A stretch of 64,000 bases of DNA from Sphingomonas horti (GTDB lineage: Bacteria; Pseudomonadota; Alphaproteobacteria; Sphingomonadales; Sphingomonadaceae): the NCBI RefSeq assembly GCF_009753715.1, contig NZ_WQMS01000001.1, positions 62,001 through 126,000 of the forward strand, given 5' to 3'. Shown one piece after another: positions 8,509-17,785 of this stretch. The position numbers were made by a program, and so were the translations under genes. Numbering within the stretch: the first letter of the stretch is position 1; every line of letters begins with the position of its first letter. The notes below the pieces were generated by a model that made no database searches, was not told where the DNA came from, and saw nothing but the letters and a program-made list of their open reading frames with translations.

Positions 8509-9183
8509 TCAGGCGAGCGCGCGGCGCGGACGCCGGCTGCGCCGGGTCGCGAAGCCGACCAGCCCGAAGCCGCCCAGCATCATCGCCCAGGTCGCCGGTT
8601 CCGGGACCGTCGGCGCGAAGGTCGGGCCTTGCAGCGCCGAACCGTCGATCACGCCGAATGTGCCGGACGTGAAGCTGACCGCGTTCGTGCGAAAGATGTA
8701 GGTCGTGCTGTTCTCGGTCCCGACCAGATTGTTCGAGCCGAAATTGACGCCGACCACATTGCCGTCGAACGAGCGGTTCGCACTCGAGGTGAACGTGCCG
8801 GGATTGCCCGCGGCCAGGAAGCCGCCGGCGCCGTCGAAATCGGAACCGTCGCGGAAAGCGAAGGTCGTGAAGCCCCCGAAGTTCGCGGCGGTAAACGACT
8901 GGATCGGATTGCTCGAATTGGTGCCCGCGCCGGTGCGCTCCACCTGATAATAGAAGTCCAGCGTCCCGCTGGTGTTCCGATAGACCGCCGAGCGGAACGT
9001 CGTGGCGAACGTGAGCGCAACGCCCGACGTTTGGCTATAGGCCAAGAGCGTGCCACGGGTTGAGGCGCTGAACAGGTCTATGGTCGCGCCGGGGCCGCCG
9101 ATGCCGTCACCCGGAAAAACCTGCGCAGCATAGGCCGGCATCGCCGCCAGAATGCCCGCTGCAATGAAAGCAAACTTCTTCAT
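8509..9183 (-). CDS. PEPxxWA-CTERM sorting-domain protein (paralogue B)
   Basis: 224 residues. Signal peptide MKKFAFIAAGILAAMPAYAA, then a body sharing long stretches with paralogue A, then VPEPATWAMMLGGFGLVGF and a basic tail (TRRSRRPRR). The two genes are a tandem duplication on the same strand, each with its own upstream region and terminator, so they are probably transcribed separately. Surface or extracellular location is inferred from the signals. The molecular function is not recognisable. Confidence 0.9.
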   Translation of the reverse strand: MKKFAFIAAGILAAMPAYAAQVFPGDGIGGPGATIDLFSASTRGTLLAYSQTSGVALTFATTFRSAVYRNTSGTLDFYYQVERTGAGTNSSNPIQSFTAANFGGFTTFAFRDGSDFDGAGGFLAAGNPGTFTSSANRSFDGNVVGVNFGSNNLVGTENSTTYIFRTNAVSFTSGTFGVIDGSALQGPTFAPTVPEPATWAMMLGGFGLVGFATRRSRRPRRALA

Positions 9184-9328
9184 TGGAACCCCCTTCCAAA
9201 AATCGTCACAACTGCGACGCTGTCTCGTCCTCTTAGAAGGCTTCTATTCGGAGGCACCATAACCTGGATTCGCGATTCCGCAAAGCGGTTAATGCACTCT
9301 TAACCTTTCTCAAAATGAGACGCTTTGC

Positions 9329-10114
9329 TCAGGCGACCAGATGTTCCACCAGCCGCTTCACCTTGGCCTGACGCCATTGCGGCGTGGGCGCGAAAACCCA
9401 ATAGCCGAGCCCCTGGTCGACCCGCTCGCCGACGCCGCGCAGCGTGCCCGATTCGAGGTCGCCGCGGACCAGCAGCTCCGGCACCAGCGCGCGGCCGAGG
9501 CCCCGCGCGGCGGCGTCGATCGCCAACCCCGCATCGGCGACCCGGGCGATCGGATCGGGGGCCGCGTGGCCCGGCCAGGCGATCCAGCGCTCGCTTTCCC
9601 CGGTCGGGCCGGCGACCTTGCAGAAATCGGTCCCGCCAACGCGCACGCCTTCATGCTCGCCCTTGTCCACCATCAGGCGGATCGCGAGGTCCAGATTGGC
9701 CTCGGTGAAGTCGATCGGCTCGTCCGCCGCGATCAGGTGGAAGCGCAGCTCCGGATCCGCTTCGGCGATCGCGGCGAGCCGCGCCGCCAGCCAGCGCGCG
9801 GTCAGGTCGCGCGGCGCGGCGATCGTCAGCACCTTGGACGACTGGCCGGCCTGCATCGCGCGGACCGCATCCTCGAAGCACAGGAAGCCGTGGCGCAGCG
9901 CCTCCAGCCCGGCCTCTCCCTCGGGCGTCAGCTCCAGCCCGCGCGCGGTGCGGCGGAACAGCACCACGCCCAGCGTGTCCTCCAGCGCGCGTATCTGCTG
10001 GCCGACCGCGGCCGGCGTCACCGCCAGCTCGTCGGCGGCACGGGTGAACGACAGGTGGCGCGCCGCGGCATCGAGCACGCGCAGCCCGTTCAGCGGCAGG
10101 TGCGTGCGCTTCAT
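9329..10114 (-). CDS. LysR-family regulator (GcvA-like)
   Basis: 261 residues. The N-terminal winged helix-turn-helix reads LNGLRVLDAAARHLSFTRAA followed by DELAVTPAAVGQQIRALEDT, the arrangement seen in the GcvA/AmpR branch. The effector domain is somewhat short (typical LTTRs have about 300 residues). The gene is the last of a coupled minus-strand set metZ-apaG-LysR (ATGA overlap 10111-10114), so it is not divergent from a target as classical LTTRs are. The regulated genes cannot be named. Confidence 0.85.
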   Translation of the reverse strand: MKRTHLPLNGLRVLDAAARHLSFTRAADELAVTPAAVGQQIRALEDTLGVVLFRRTARGLELTPEGEAGLEALRHGFLCFEDAVRAMQAGQSSKVLTIAAPRDLTARWLAARLAAIAEADPELRFHLIAADEPIDFTEANLDLAIRLMVDKGEHEGVRVGGTDFCKVAGPTGESERWIAWPGHAAPDPIARVADAGLAIDAAARGLGRALVPELLVRGDLESGTLRGVGERVDQGLGYWVFAPTPQWRQAKVKRLVEHLVA

Positions 10115-10509
10115 GCCTGCACCGCCGGCGCGACCAGCGGGAAGCGGGGAATGGCGATGTCGAACATCGACCCGTCCTCGCCGATCATCCGGTAGCTGCC
10201 GCGCATCTGCCCGGTCGGCGTCGAGAGCGGACAGCCGGAGACATAGTCATAGGATTCGCCCGGCGCGATCACCGGCTGCTCCCCGACCACGCCTTCGCCC
10301 TGGACCTCGTGGCGCACGCCGCGGCCGTCGCTGATGATCCAGTGGCGCGTGAGCAGTTGCACCGTCATCCGCCCTTCGTTCTCGATGCGGATGTGATAGG
10401 CCCAGAACCAGCGCCCCCGGTCCGGGTCGGATTGCTCGGGCAGGTAGCTGACCGACACCCGCACGGTCACGCCGCGGGTGGTCAGCGCATGGGGAAAAAG
10501 CGCCTTCAC
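10111..10509 (-). CDS. apaG: ApaG (Co2+/Mg2+ efflux-associated protein)
   Basis: 132 residues, whole-length match to the ApaG fibronectin-III-like fold. Hallmarks are VRVSVSYLPEQSDPDRGRWF, YHIRIENEG, LLTRHWIISDG and the GVVGEQPVIAPGESYDYVSG core. ApaG is implicated in cobalt and magnesium homeostasis; the biochemical role is unclear. It overlaps metZ and the LysR gene by 4 bases each, which fits a single transcript. The metZ-apaG pairing is common in Alphaproteobacteria. Confidence 0.95.
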   Translation of the reverse strand: MKALFPHALTTRGVTVRVSVSYLPEQSDPDRGRWFWAYHIRIENEGRMTVQLLTRHWIISDGRGVRHEVQGEGVVGEQPVIAPGESYDYVSGCPLSTPTGQMRGSYRMIGEDGSMFDIAIPRFPLVAPAVQA

Positions 10510-11711
10510 AGCCCTGCCGCGGCCAACGCCCGGTCAAGATCGTCGATCAGATCGGCGGGGTCTTCCAGCCCGACGTTCAGCCGCAGCATGCCTTCGGTGA
10601 TACCCATCGAATCGCGCACCTCCTCGCTGACGCCCATATGGGTGGTCGACGAAGGGTGCGTCATCAGCGAGCGCGAGTCACCGATGTTGTTCGAGATGTC
10701 GACCAGCTCCAGCCCGTCAAGCAGCGCGTGCGCCTGGACGCGATCGCGGACGTAGAAGGATAGGATGGTGCCGCCGGCCGCCATCTGCCGCATCGCGAGA
10801 TCGTGCTGGGGGTGGCTGGCAAGCGCGGGATAGAGGACGCGCGGCACCCGATCTTCGAGGAAGCGCGCGACCTGCAGCGCGTTGCGGCACTGTCGCTCCG
10901 CGCGGATGTCGAGCGTCTCCAGCCCCTTCAGCACCAGCCAGGCATTGAACGGCGACAGTGTCGGGCCGGTGTTGCGCACGAACGGCAGCAGCACGTCGTT
11001 CACGAACGCCTCGCTGCCGCAGACGGCGCCCGCCAGCACGCGCCCCTGCCCGTCCATCAGCTTGGTCGCCGAATAGGCGACGACGTCGGCGCCGAACTCC
11101 ATCGGCCGCTGCAGGGCCGATGTCGCGAACGCATTGTCGACGACCGTCACGATGCCTCGTGCCCTGGCGATGCCGCACACCGCCGCGAGGTCGACGATCT
11201 CGAGCGTCGGATTGGCGGGCGTTTCGAAGAAGAAGGTCTTGGTGTTGGGCCGGATCGCCCGCTCCCACCCTTCGGTGTCCGAGCCGTCGACGATCGTCGC
11301 CTCGATCCCGAAGCGCGGCAGCAGGCTGTCGGTCAGCCAGCGGCACGACCCAAACATCGTCCGCGCCGCGACCAGATGGTCGCCGGCCGAAAGCTGGCAC
11401 AGCAGGGCCGCCGTCATCGCCGCCATGCCGCTGGCCATCGTCCGCGCGGCCTCGGCGCCTTCGAGCAGCGCTATCCGCTGCTCCAGCATTTCGACGGTCG
11501 GGTTCTGCAGCCGGCTGTAGGTCATGCCCTGCTGCTCGCCAGTGAACCGCGCCGCCGCCTGGCCGGCGGAGTCGTAGGCATAGCCCGACGTCATGAAGAT
11601 CGCCTCCGACGTCTCGCCGAATTCGGAGCGCGCGGTTCCGCCGCGCACTGCCTGCGTGGCCGGCCGCCACTTGCCGGTGATGCCGCGATCCTGCCCTGTA
11701 CGCCTCTTCAT
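10506..11711 (-). CDS. metZ: O-succinylhomoserine sulfhydrylase MetZ
   Basis: 401 residues, a Cys/Met-metabolism PLP enzyme of fold type I. The PLP lysine lies in the motif YSATKLMDGQGR, and the substrate-loop signature SRLQNPTVEMLEQRIALLEG and C-terminal SSTTHMGVSEEVRDSMGI are typical. It converts O-succinylhomoserine and sulfide to homocysteine for methionine synthesis. First gene of the metZ-apaG-LysR operon, divergent from the glycosyltransferase at 11764 across only 52 bases, too short for a SAM-II riboswitch. Confidence 0.92.
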   Translation of the reverse strand: MKRRTGQDRGITGKWRPATQAVRGGTARSEFGETSEAIFMTSGYAYDSAGQAAARFTGEQQGMTYSRLQNPTVEMLEQRIALLEGAEAARTMASGMAAMTAALLCQLSAGDHLVAARTMFGSCRWLTDSLLPRFGIEATIVDGSDTEGWERAIRPNTKTFFFETPANPTLEIVDLAAVCGIARARGIVTVVDNAFATSALQRPMEFGADVVAYSATKLMDGQGRVLAGAVCGSEAFVNDVLLPFVRNTGPTLSPFNAWLVLKGLETLDIRAERQCRNALQVARFLEDRVPRVLYPALASHPQHDLAMRQMAAGGTILSFYVRDRVQAHALLDGLELVDISNNIGDSRSLMTHPSSTTHMGVSEEVRDSMGITEGMLRLNVGLEDPADLIDDLDRALAAAGL

Positions 11712-11763
11712 GCGCCACGCTTTGCAGGCTAGGGGTGCGGAGCGTCAACCGCACGGGGGCAAT

Positions 11764-12981
11764 ATGAAATCTTGGGTGGCATGGCTGGAACGCTTTACTC
11801 CCGTGCAGATGGCGTTGCTGCTCGCGCTCGTCGCCGAGCTGCTGTTCGCCGTGCATGTCGGCCAGCCCAACAAGCTGATGTTCGACGAAATCTACTACGT
11901 TCCCGCCGGCCGCGATGTGTTCGGCATGATCGCGCCCGCCAATGAAGAGCATCCGCTGTTCGCCAAATGGCTGATCGGACTGTCGACCGCGTTGTTCGGG
12001 GACAATCCGGTCGGCTGGCGGGCGCTCGGCACGGTTGCGGGCACGGCAACGGTGGTGGCGATCTACGCGATCGCGCTGCGCTTGTCCGGCGAGGTGCGGA
12101 CTGCGGCCACCGCCGCGGTGCTGGCGATGCTGAACCAGATGCTGTTCATCCAGGCGCGGATCGCGACGCTGGACGTGTTCGCGGGCGCTTTCCTGTTCGC
12201 GGCGATCGCCGTGCTCGCCTGGGGCTATGGCGGCACGCGCCGCTGGCTGGTCGGCGCCGGACTCTGCATCGGGCTGGCGGTCGGCTGCAAGTGGAGCACG
12301 CTGCCGTTCGCGGCCCTGCTGGGACTCGCGGTGCTGTGGGGCTGGCGGCGGCAATGGCTGCGCGCCGCCGTCACCTTCGGCCTTGCCGCCCTGCTTGCCT
12401 ATTTCGCGACCTTCGCGCCGGCGCTGTTCTACGCGACGAGTCCGCTGAAGCTCGACCAGCTCTTCGCCTGGCAAGCTCATATGTACGACCTGCAGACGCG
12501 GCCGCTCGCCCATCACACCTACCAGAGCACGCCCTGGCAATGGCCGCTGATCACGCGGCCGATCTGGTATCTGTACGAGCCGGTCGAAGGCGTGCAGCGC
12601 GGCGTGCTGCTGGTCGGCAACCCGGCGATCATGTGGGGCGGGCTCGTCGCCCTCGCCGCCTGCCTGTGGGACGGGCTGAAGGAGCGGAAGGCCGGGCTGC
12701 TGATCCCGGCCGCCCTCTACATCTTCGCGCAGGGTATCTGGATCGCGATCCCGAAGAAGATCGGCTTCTATTACTATTATTATTTCCCCGGTCTGTTCCT
12801 GACGCTGCTGCTGGCCGCGGCGTTCCATCATTATTACCGGCGCGAGGACCGCTGGCTGCCGGCCACCTTCATTGCGCTCAGCTTCGGCCTGTTCGTCTAT
12901 TTCTACCCGATCATCTCGGCCGCGCCGCTGCCCAACGACCGCGCGTTCGAGCATTGGATGTGGCTGTCGACCTGGCCTTAA
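11764..12981 (+). CDS. PMT-family glycosyltransferase (GT39-like), multispanning
   Basis: 405 residues with about ten hydrophobic segments. The N-terminal loop carries the PMT signature LMFDEIYYVPAGRDVF followed by NEEHPLFAKWLIG; the Asp-Glu pair is the likely catalytic or metal site. Members transfer mannose or other sugars from polyprenyl phosphate to proteins or lipids on the periplasmic side. The ATG at 11764 follows a GGGGGC ribosome site; an upstream in-frame extension would run through the divergent metZ start and is rejected. The 3' end overlaps the convergent GT2-GtrA gene by 4 bases, which may be its donor-synthesis partner. Confidence 0.85.
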   Translation: MKSWVAWLERFTPVQMALLLALVAELLFAVHVGQPNKLMFDEIYYVPAGRDVFGMIAPANEEHPLFAKWLIGLSTALFGDNPVGWRALGTVAGTATVVAIYAIALRLSGEVRTAATAAVLAMLNQMLFIQARIATLDVFAGAFLFAAIAVLAWGYGGTRRWLVGAGLCIGLAVGCKWSTLPFAALLGLAVLWGWRRQWLRAAVTFGLAALLAYFATFAPALFYATSPLKLDQLFAWQAHMYDLQTRPLAHHTYQSTPWQWPLITRPIWYLYEPVEGVQRGVLLVGNPAIMWGGLVALAACLWDGLKERKAGLLIPAALYIFAQGIWIAIPKKIGFYYYYYFPGLFLTLLLAAAFHHYYRREDRWLPATFIALSFGLFVYFYPIISAAPLPNDRAFEHWMWLSTWP

Positions 12982-14081
12982 TATCGTCCCCAGGTGAAGC
13001 GGGATGAAAGCGCGTAGTTCCACACCGCCGCGACCATGATGCCGGCCAGAGCCGACACGGTCGCGTAGGCATAGCGCTCCTCGAACAGGAAGGCGGCGAC
13101 GCCGACGTTGGCCAGCGCGCCGACCGAACAGACCGCGCAGAAGCTCAGCCAGCCGCGAAGCAGGGCGCGAGTGCCGTGCAGCCGCCGGTCGCGATAGGTC
13201 AGCGCGTTGTTCAGGAAGAAGTTGAAGGTCATCGCGCCCAAGGTCGCGGTCGCCTGGGCGGGCAGGAAGCCGAATCCGGCCAGGCCGTAGGTCAGCCCCA
13301 GCAGGGCCATGTGCACGACCACGCCGATCGCGCCGATCACCGCAAACATCGCGAAGCGCGTCGGCACGTAGCGGCCGAACACGCGATCATAGAGCGCGAG
13401 CAGGAATTCCAGCGCGACGACATGGTCGAGCTTCGATTCGCCGACCTCGCGCCGGTGGAATTGCAGCGGCACTTCCGCGAATACCAGCGGGCGTCGAGCC
13501 GCGGTCAACAGGTCCAGCAGGATCTTGAAGCCGATGCCGGACAGGCGCGGCGCCAGCTCACGGAAGCGCCCGGCGCGTATCATGAAGAAGCCGCTCAGCG
13601 GATCGCTCAACTCCGCCTTCAGCACCAGCTGCGCGATGCGGTTGGCGGTTTCCGACTTGGCGAGCCGCTCCCGCTCCCAATCGCCGGTGCCGCCGCCTTC
13701 GGCGAAGCGCGAGGCGATCGCCAGGTCGAGGTCCGGATCGGCGGCCAAGGCCGCTTCCAGCCGGATCAGCACGGCGGGATCGTGCTGGAGATCGGCGTCC
13801 ATCACGGCGATCAGCGGCGCGCCGGTCGCCAGCATCCCTTCGATGCAGGCGGACGAGAGCCCGCGCCGGCCGATCCGCTCGATCACGCGGATGCGGCGGT
13901 CCTGCCGGGCCAGATCGCGGAGGATGCGCGCCGTGCCGTCCGGGCTGGCGTCGTCGACGAACACCGCTTCCCACGCCCGGCCGGCAAGGGCGACATCGAG
14001 GCGTCGCACCAGCTCGGCAACGTTCCCGGCCTCGTTGAAGGTCGGGATCACGACCGCCAGTTCGAGCGATTTCACAAGCAA
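12978..14081 (-). CDS. GT2 glycosyltransferase fused to GtrA membrane domain (polyprenyl-phosphate sugar synthase)
   Basis: 367 residues. Residues 8-225 are a dolichol-phosphate mannose synthase-like GT2 domain ([42 protein letters not shown]). Residues 240-362 are a four-helix GtrA domain. Such proteins make polyprenyl-phosphate sugar on the cytoplasmic face and may help flip it. The likely acceptor enzyme is the PMT-like protein encoded convergently next door. The start ATG overlaps the end of leuB by 10 bases, so it is probably co-transcribed with leuB. Confidence 0.9.
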   Translation of the reverse strand: MLVKSLELAVVIPTFNEAGNVAELVRRLDVALAGRAWEAVFVDDASPDGTARILRDLARQDRRIRVIERIGRRGLSSACIEGMLATGAPLIAVMDADLQHDPAVLIRLEAALAADPDLDLAIASRFAEGGGTGDWERERLAKSETANRIAQLVLKAELSDPLSGFFMIRAGRFRELAPRLSGIGFKILLDLLTAARRPLVFAEVPLQFHRREVGESKLDHVVALEFLLALYDRVFGRYVPTRFAMFAVIGAIGVVVHMALLGLTYGLAGFGFLPAQATATLGAMTFNFFLNNALTYRDRRLHGTRALLRGWLSFCAVCSVGALANVGVAAFLFEERYAYATVSALAGIMVAAVWNYALSSRFTWGRY

Positions 14082-15115
14082 GCGAGCACCCGGTCGGCCA
14101 TCGCGCGCGTCGACAGCGTGCCACCCAGATCGGACGTGCGCGCGCCTTCCGCCAGCGCCCGCGCGACTGCCGATTCGATCCGCTCGGCCGCGCCCGGCTG
14201 CCCCAGCGAATGGCGCAGCATCATTGCCGCCGACAGGATCGCCGCCAGCGGGTTGGCCCTGCCCTGCCCGGCAATGTCGGGTGCGCTGCCGTGGATCGGC
14301 TCGTACAGGCCCTTGCCGCCTTCGCCGAGCGCGGCCGAAGGCAGCAGCCCGATCGAGCCGACGCAGGCCGATGCCTGGTCCGACAGGATGTCGCCGAACA
14401 GGTTACCGGTGACGATCGTGTCGAACGCCTGCGGGTTCAGCACCAGCTGCATCGCGGCATTGTCGACATACATATGGCTGAGCGCCACGTCCGGGTAATC
14501 GGCCGAGACCTCGATCACCACTTCCCGCCACAGCTGCGACGTCTCCAGCACATTGGCCTTGTCGATCGAGCAGAGCCGCCGCTGCCGCCGGCGCGCGGTC
14601 TCGAAGCCGGCGCGCGCGATCCGCGCCACCTCGGCCTCGTCGTATCGCATCATGTCATAGCCTTCGCGCAGCCCTGCGCCGGTCGTACGCCGGCCGCGCG
14701 GGTCGCCGAAATAGACGTCGCCGGTCAGCTCGCGCACAATCATCAGGTCGATTCCGCCCGCAACCTCCGGCTTCAGCGCGGATTCGCCGACCAGCTCCGG
14801 AAAGGCCCTGGCCGGTCGCAGGTTGGCGAACAGGCCCAGCTCCTTGCGCAGGCCCAGGATAGCCTGCTCCGGCCTCAGCGCGCGCGGCAGGCCGTCGCAA
14901 TCCGGATCGCCGACCGCGCCGAACAGGATCGCGTCCGCGCGCCGCGCGAGACCGAGCGTTTCGGGCGGCAGCGGATGGCCTTGCGCCTTGTACGCCGCGC
15001 CGCCGACCCTCCCTTCCTCGAAGCTGAGCCCGAGCCCCAGAGCCTGCAGCACGCGCACCGCCTCGGCCGTGACTTCCGGCCCGATTCCGTCGCCCGGGAA
15101 AACAGCTACTAGCAT
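14072..15115 (-). CDS. leuB: 3-isopropylmalate dehydrogenase LeuB
   Basis: 347 residues. Family motifs: [13 protein letters not shown] at the N-terminus, [14 protein letters not shown] (substrate arginine and loop), the catalytic [11 protein letters not shown] lysine region, and the metal/NAD segment [13 protein letters not shown] followed by [14 protein letters not shown]. It oxidises 3-isopropylmalate in leucine synthesis. The ATG at 15115 gives the normal N-terminus; a longer frame runs into a dispersed repeat and is rejected. leuC and leuD are not in the window. Confidence 0.93.
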   Translation of the reverse strand: MLVAVFPGDGIGPEVTAEAVRVLQALGLGLSFEEGRVGGAAYKAQGHPLPPETLGLARRADAILFGAVGDPDCDGLPRALRPEQAILGLRKELGLFANLRPARAFPELVGESALKPEVAGGIDLMIVRELTGDVYFGDPRGRRTTGAGLREGYDMMRYDEAEVARIARAGFETARRRQRRLCSIDKANVLETSQLWREVVIEVSADYPDVALSHMYVDNAAMQLVLNPQAFDTIVTGNLFGDILSDQASACVGSIGLLPSAALGEGGKGLYEPIHGSAPDIAGQGRANPLAAILSAAMMLRHSLGQPGAAERIESAVARALAEGARTSDLGGTLSTRAMADRVLACL

Positions 15116-15127
15116 TCGAGCCCTTCC

Positions 15128-15209
15128 GTCATCCCGGCCCTGAGCCGGGATCCACTTCCTTGAGCCGCACTGGAGAGAAGCTAGGCCCTGGGTCAAGCCC
15201 GGGGTGACG
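15128..15209. repeat. Palindromic dispersed repeat between leuB and recO
   Basis: The outer ends are inverted copies (GTCATCCCGGC ... AGCCCGGGGTGACG). The left arm has its own hairpin CCCGGC-CCTGA-GCCGGG. This is the same two-hairpin design as the elements inside gspG. Its right arm supplies the last codons and the stop (15193-15195) of recO. Confidence 0.8.
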
Positions 15210-15777
15210 CGTGCGCGCGATTGAGCCTTTCCACCAGCCGCTCACGGGCCGCCATCACATCCAGCTTGCGGCCGGCGAACAGGTGGGCTTCCAGTGCCCG
15301 GCCGTTGGCGCGCAGATCATCGCCCGGCACTTCGCCATAGCCGAGCTCCGCCAGCAGCAATTGTTCGAACCGCAACAGTCCGGCGATCCAGCCGCGCGCG
15401 CTCGGCGCGTGCTCGACGGCGTCGAGGAGCCCGCCCAGTCCCTCATAGAGGCGCGGATAAGGCTGGCCCTCCGGCAGCGCCGCCGCGACCAGTGCCGTCA
15501 TCCATTCGATCGCCGCCGCCGGCAGCGGCTCGCTCAGCAGAGGCGCGCGGCTGTGCGCCAGCTCCACCGTCGCGGCCGCGAGCTGCTCCTCGACGCGCGC
15601 GCGGAACTCCGCCTCGACCAGGTTGCCGGGAACCAGCACAGGCCGCAGCCGCCGCGACCGCCCCCCGCGCACATAGCCCGCCTGCAGCCCGTCCCGCGGC
15701 GTCAGCGCCCGCACGATCGCGCCATGCTCCCCATGCGCGCGGACAGCGACGACGATTGCGGGGGTGGTGATCAGCAT
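15193..15777 (-). CDS. recO: DNA repair protein RecO
   Basis: 194 residues, shorter than the E. coli protein (242). The N-terminal OB-fold is visible ([31 protein letters not shown]), followed by the helical domain with [13 protein letters not shown]. No zinc-site cysteines remain. RecO loads RecA onto SSB-coated DNA in the RecFOR pathway. The final residues (SPRA-stop) are read from the dispersed repeat at 15128-15209, suggesting the original C-terminus was replaced or shortened by the insertion. Confidence 0.9.
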   Translation of the reverse strand: MLITTPAIVVAVRAHGEHGAIVRALTPRDGLQAGYVRGGRSRRLRPVLVPGNLVEAEFRARVEEQLAAATVELAHSRAPLLSEPLPAAAIEWMTALVAAALPEGQPYPRLYEGLGGLLDAVEHAPSARGWIAGLLRFEQLLLAELGYGEVPGDDLRANGRALEAHLFAGRKLDVMAARERLVERLNRAHASPRA

Positions 15778-15804
15778 CGAAAGCTATGGGTGGTGCCCAT
15801 CCGC

Positions 15805-17727
15805 TCACCGCGCATGATAAAAGTCATAGACCTGCTGCGCCACCGACCGGCTTACCCCCGGCGCCTTCTGCAAATCTTCCAGGCTGGCCGAGCGCACCGC
15901 CTTCGCGGTCCCGAAATGCATCAGCAGCGCCTTTTTCCGCGCGGGTCCGATGCCGGGCACTTCGTCGAGCGAGCTGACGCCGATCGCCTTGGCGCGCTTC
16001 TGCCGGTGCGCACCGATCGCGAAGCGGTGCGCCTCGTCGCGCAGGCGCTGCAGGTAGAACAGCACCGGCGAGTTGACCGGCAACGTCAGCTCGCGCCCGT
16101 CCATCAGGTGGAACACCTCGCGCCCCTCGCGGCCGTGATGCGGCCCCTTGGCGACCCCGACCAGCGCGACGTCCTCGACGCCGATCTCCTCCAGCGTCTG
16201 CATCGCGGCGTTGAGCTGCCCGCGCCCGCCGTCGATCAGCACCAGGTCCGGCCAGTCGCCGCCCTCGCGATCCGGATCCTCGCTCTTGGCGCGGGCAAAG
16301 CGGCGTTCGAACACTTCGCGCATCATCGCGAAATCATCGCCCGGCGCCGTCTCGGGCCGCCTGATATTGAACTTGCGATAGCTGTTCTTGCGGAACCCTT
16401 CGGGCCCCGCGACTACCATCGCGCCCAGCGCATGGGTGCCCATGATATGCGAGTTGTCGAACACCTCGATGCGGTCGGGCGGCCCATCCAGCTCGAACAT
16501 GTCGGCGAGCTCCCGCAGGATCCTCGCCTGCGTCGTGCTCTCGGCCATGCGGCGTTCGAGCGCTTCCTCCGCATTGCGTTTCGCCTGCTCGATCAACCGC
16601 CGCCGGTCGCCTCGCTGGGGCTGCAAGATCGTCACTCGGCCCTTCGCCTGCTCGGCCAGCGCCTCGGCGATCAGCGATCCCTCGGCCAGCTCGCGGTCCA
16701 GCAGGATCGTGCGCGGCGGCGGCACTTCCTCGTAGAATTGCATCAGGAAGCTCGCGAACACCTCGTCCTCGCTGAGGTCCTCGGTGTGGGTCGGGAAGAA
16801 GCTGCGATGGCCCCAATTCTGGCCGCCGCGGATGAAGAAGCCCTGGATGCCCATCGTCCCGGCCTTGCAGGCGAGCGCGAAGATATCGGCGTCGCCCACG
16901 CCTTCCGCGTTGATCGCCTGGCTGCCCTGAATGAAGGTAAGCGCCTTCAGCCGGTCGCGATAGACGGCCGCCAGCTCAAAATCCATGGTCTCCGCCGCCT
17001 GCTGCATTGCCGCGCCCAGCTTCGCCTGCACCTGGGTCGACTTGCCGGCCAGGAACGCCTTGGCGTCGGCGACCAGCTCGGCATAGCCGGCCTCGTCGAT
17101 CCGCCCGACGCACGGCGCCGAGCAGCGCTTGATCTGGTACAGCAGGCACGGCCGCGACCGGTTGGCGAAAAAGCTGTCGGAGCAGGACCGCAGCAGGAAC
17201 AATTTCTGCAGCGCGTTCAGCGTCCGCGTCACCGATCCGGCGCTGGCGAACGGACCGTAATAATTACCCTTCGCCTTCTGCGCGCCGCGATGCTTCTGGA
17301 TGCGCGGAAAGGCATGATCGGCACGCAGCAGGATGTAGGGAAAGCTTTTGTCGTCGCGCAGCAGCACATTGTAGGGCGGGCGGTAGCGCTTGATAAGCTG
17401 CGCCTCGAGCAGCAGCGCCTCGGCCTCGTTGTTGGTGGTGACGATCGTCATCGACCGGGTCTGCGCGACCATCCGCTGCAGCCGCTTCGACAGCCGCGCG
17501 ACCTGCGTGTAGTTGGTCACCCGGTTCCTCAGCGCCCGCGCCTTGCCGACATACAGCACGTCGCCGCGCGCATCGTGCATCCGATAGACGCCCGGCCGCA
17601 CCGGCAGCGTCTTCAGCACGTTGCGGATCGCCGCGACACCTTTCTCCAGATCGGGCGCATCGGCGCCGCGGACCGAATAGGTCGCGGTCTCCTCGTTGAA
17701 ACGGTCGGGGCTTTGCGGACGGGACAT
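15805..17727 (-). CDS. uvrC: Excinuclease ABC subunit C
   Basis: 640 residues. GIY-YIG nuclease domain near residues 38-110 (PVRPGVYRMHDARGDVLYVG), a UVR motif (AMQQAAETMDFELAAVYRDR), the UvrC RNase H-like endonuclease domain (IEVFDNSHIMGTHALGAMVV) and two helix-hairpin-helices at the end (VPGIGPARKKALL, APGVSRSVAQQVY). It makes both incisions in nucleotide excision repair. The ATG at 17727 (MSRPQSPDRF) gives the usual length; farther upstream ATGs would run into the divergent SDR gene. Confidence 0.96.
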   Translation of the reverse strand: MSRPQSPDRFNEETATYSVRGADAPDLEKGVAAIRNVLKTLPVRPGVYRMHDARGDVLYVGKARALRNRVTNYTQVARLSKRLQRMVAQTRSMTIVTTNNEAEALLLEAQLIKRYRPPYNVLLRDDKSFPYILLRADHAFPRIQKHRGAQKAKGNYYGPFASAGSVTRTLNALQKLFLLRSCSDSFFANRSRPCLLYQIKRCSAPCVGRIDEAGYAELVADAKAFLAGKSTQVQAKLGAAMQQAAETMDFELAAVYRDRLKALTFIQGSQAINAEGVGDADIFALACKAGTMGIQGFFIRGGQNWGHRSFFPTHTEDLSEDEVFASFLMQFYEEVPPPRTILLDRELAEGSLIAEALAEQAKGRVTILQPQRGDRRRLIEQAKRNAEEALERRMAESTTQARILRELADMFELDGPPDRIEVFDNSHIMGTHALGAMVVAGPEGFRKNSYRKFNIRRPETAPGDDFAMMREVFERRFARAKSEDPDREGGDWPDLVLIDGGRGQLNAAMQTLEEIGVEDVALVGVAKGPHHGREGREVFHLMDGRELTLPVNSPVLFYLQRLRDEAHRFAIGAHRQKRAKAIGVSSLDEVPGIGPARKKALLMHFGTAKAVRSASLEDLQKAPGVSRSVAQQVYDFYHAR

Positions 17728-17785
17728 GGGCGTGCCACAGTTAGGCATGGCCGGGCAGCCGGGCAACGATGATGAGGGGGACATC

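Noticed and set aside
11712-11763. SAM-II riboswitch upstream of metZ, as often found in Alphaproteobacteria
   Set aside because: The divergent gap is only 52 bases, with no room for the aptamer and no recognisable core.
10717-13023. A long minus-strand open frame across metZ and the PMT gene
   Set aside because: Arg/Gly/Asp-rich shadow translation of high-GC DNA with no domain. The genes in the other frames have clear motifs.
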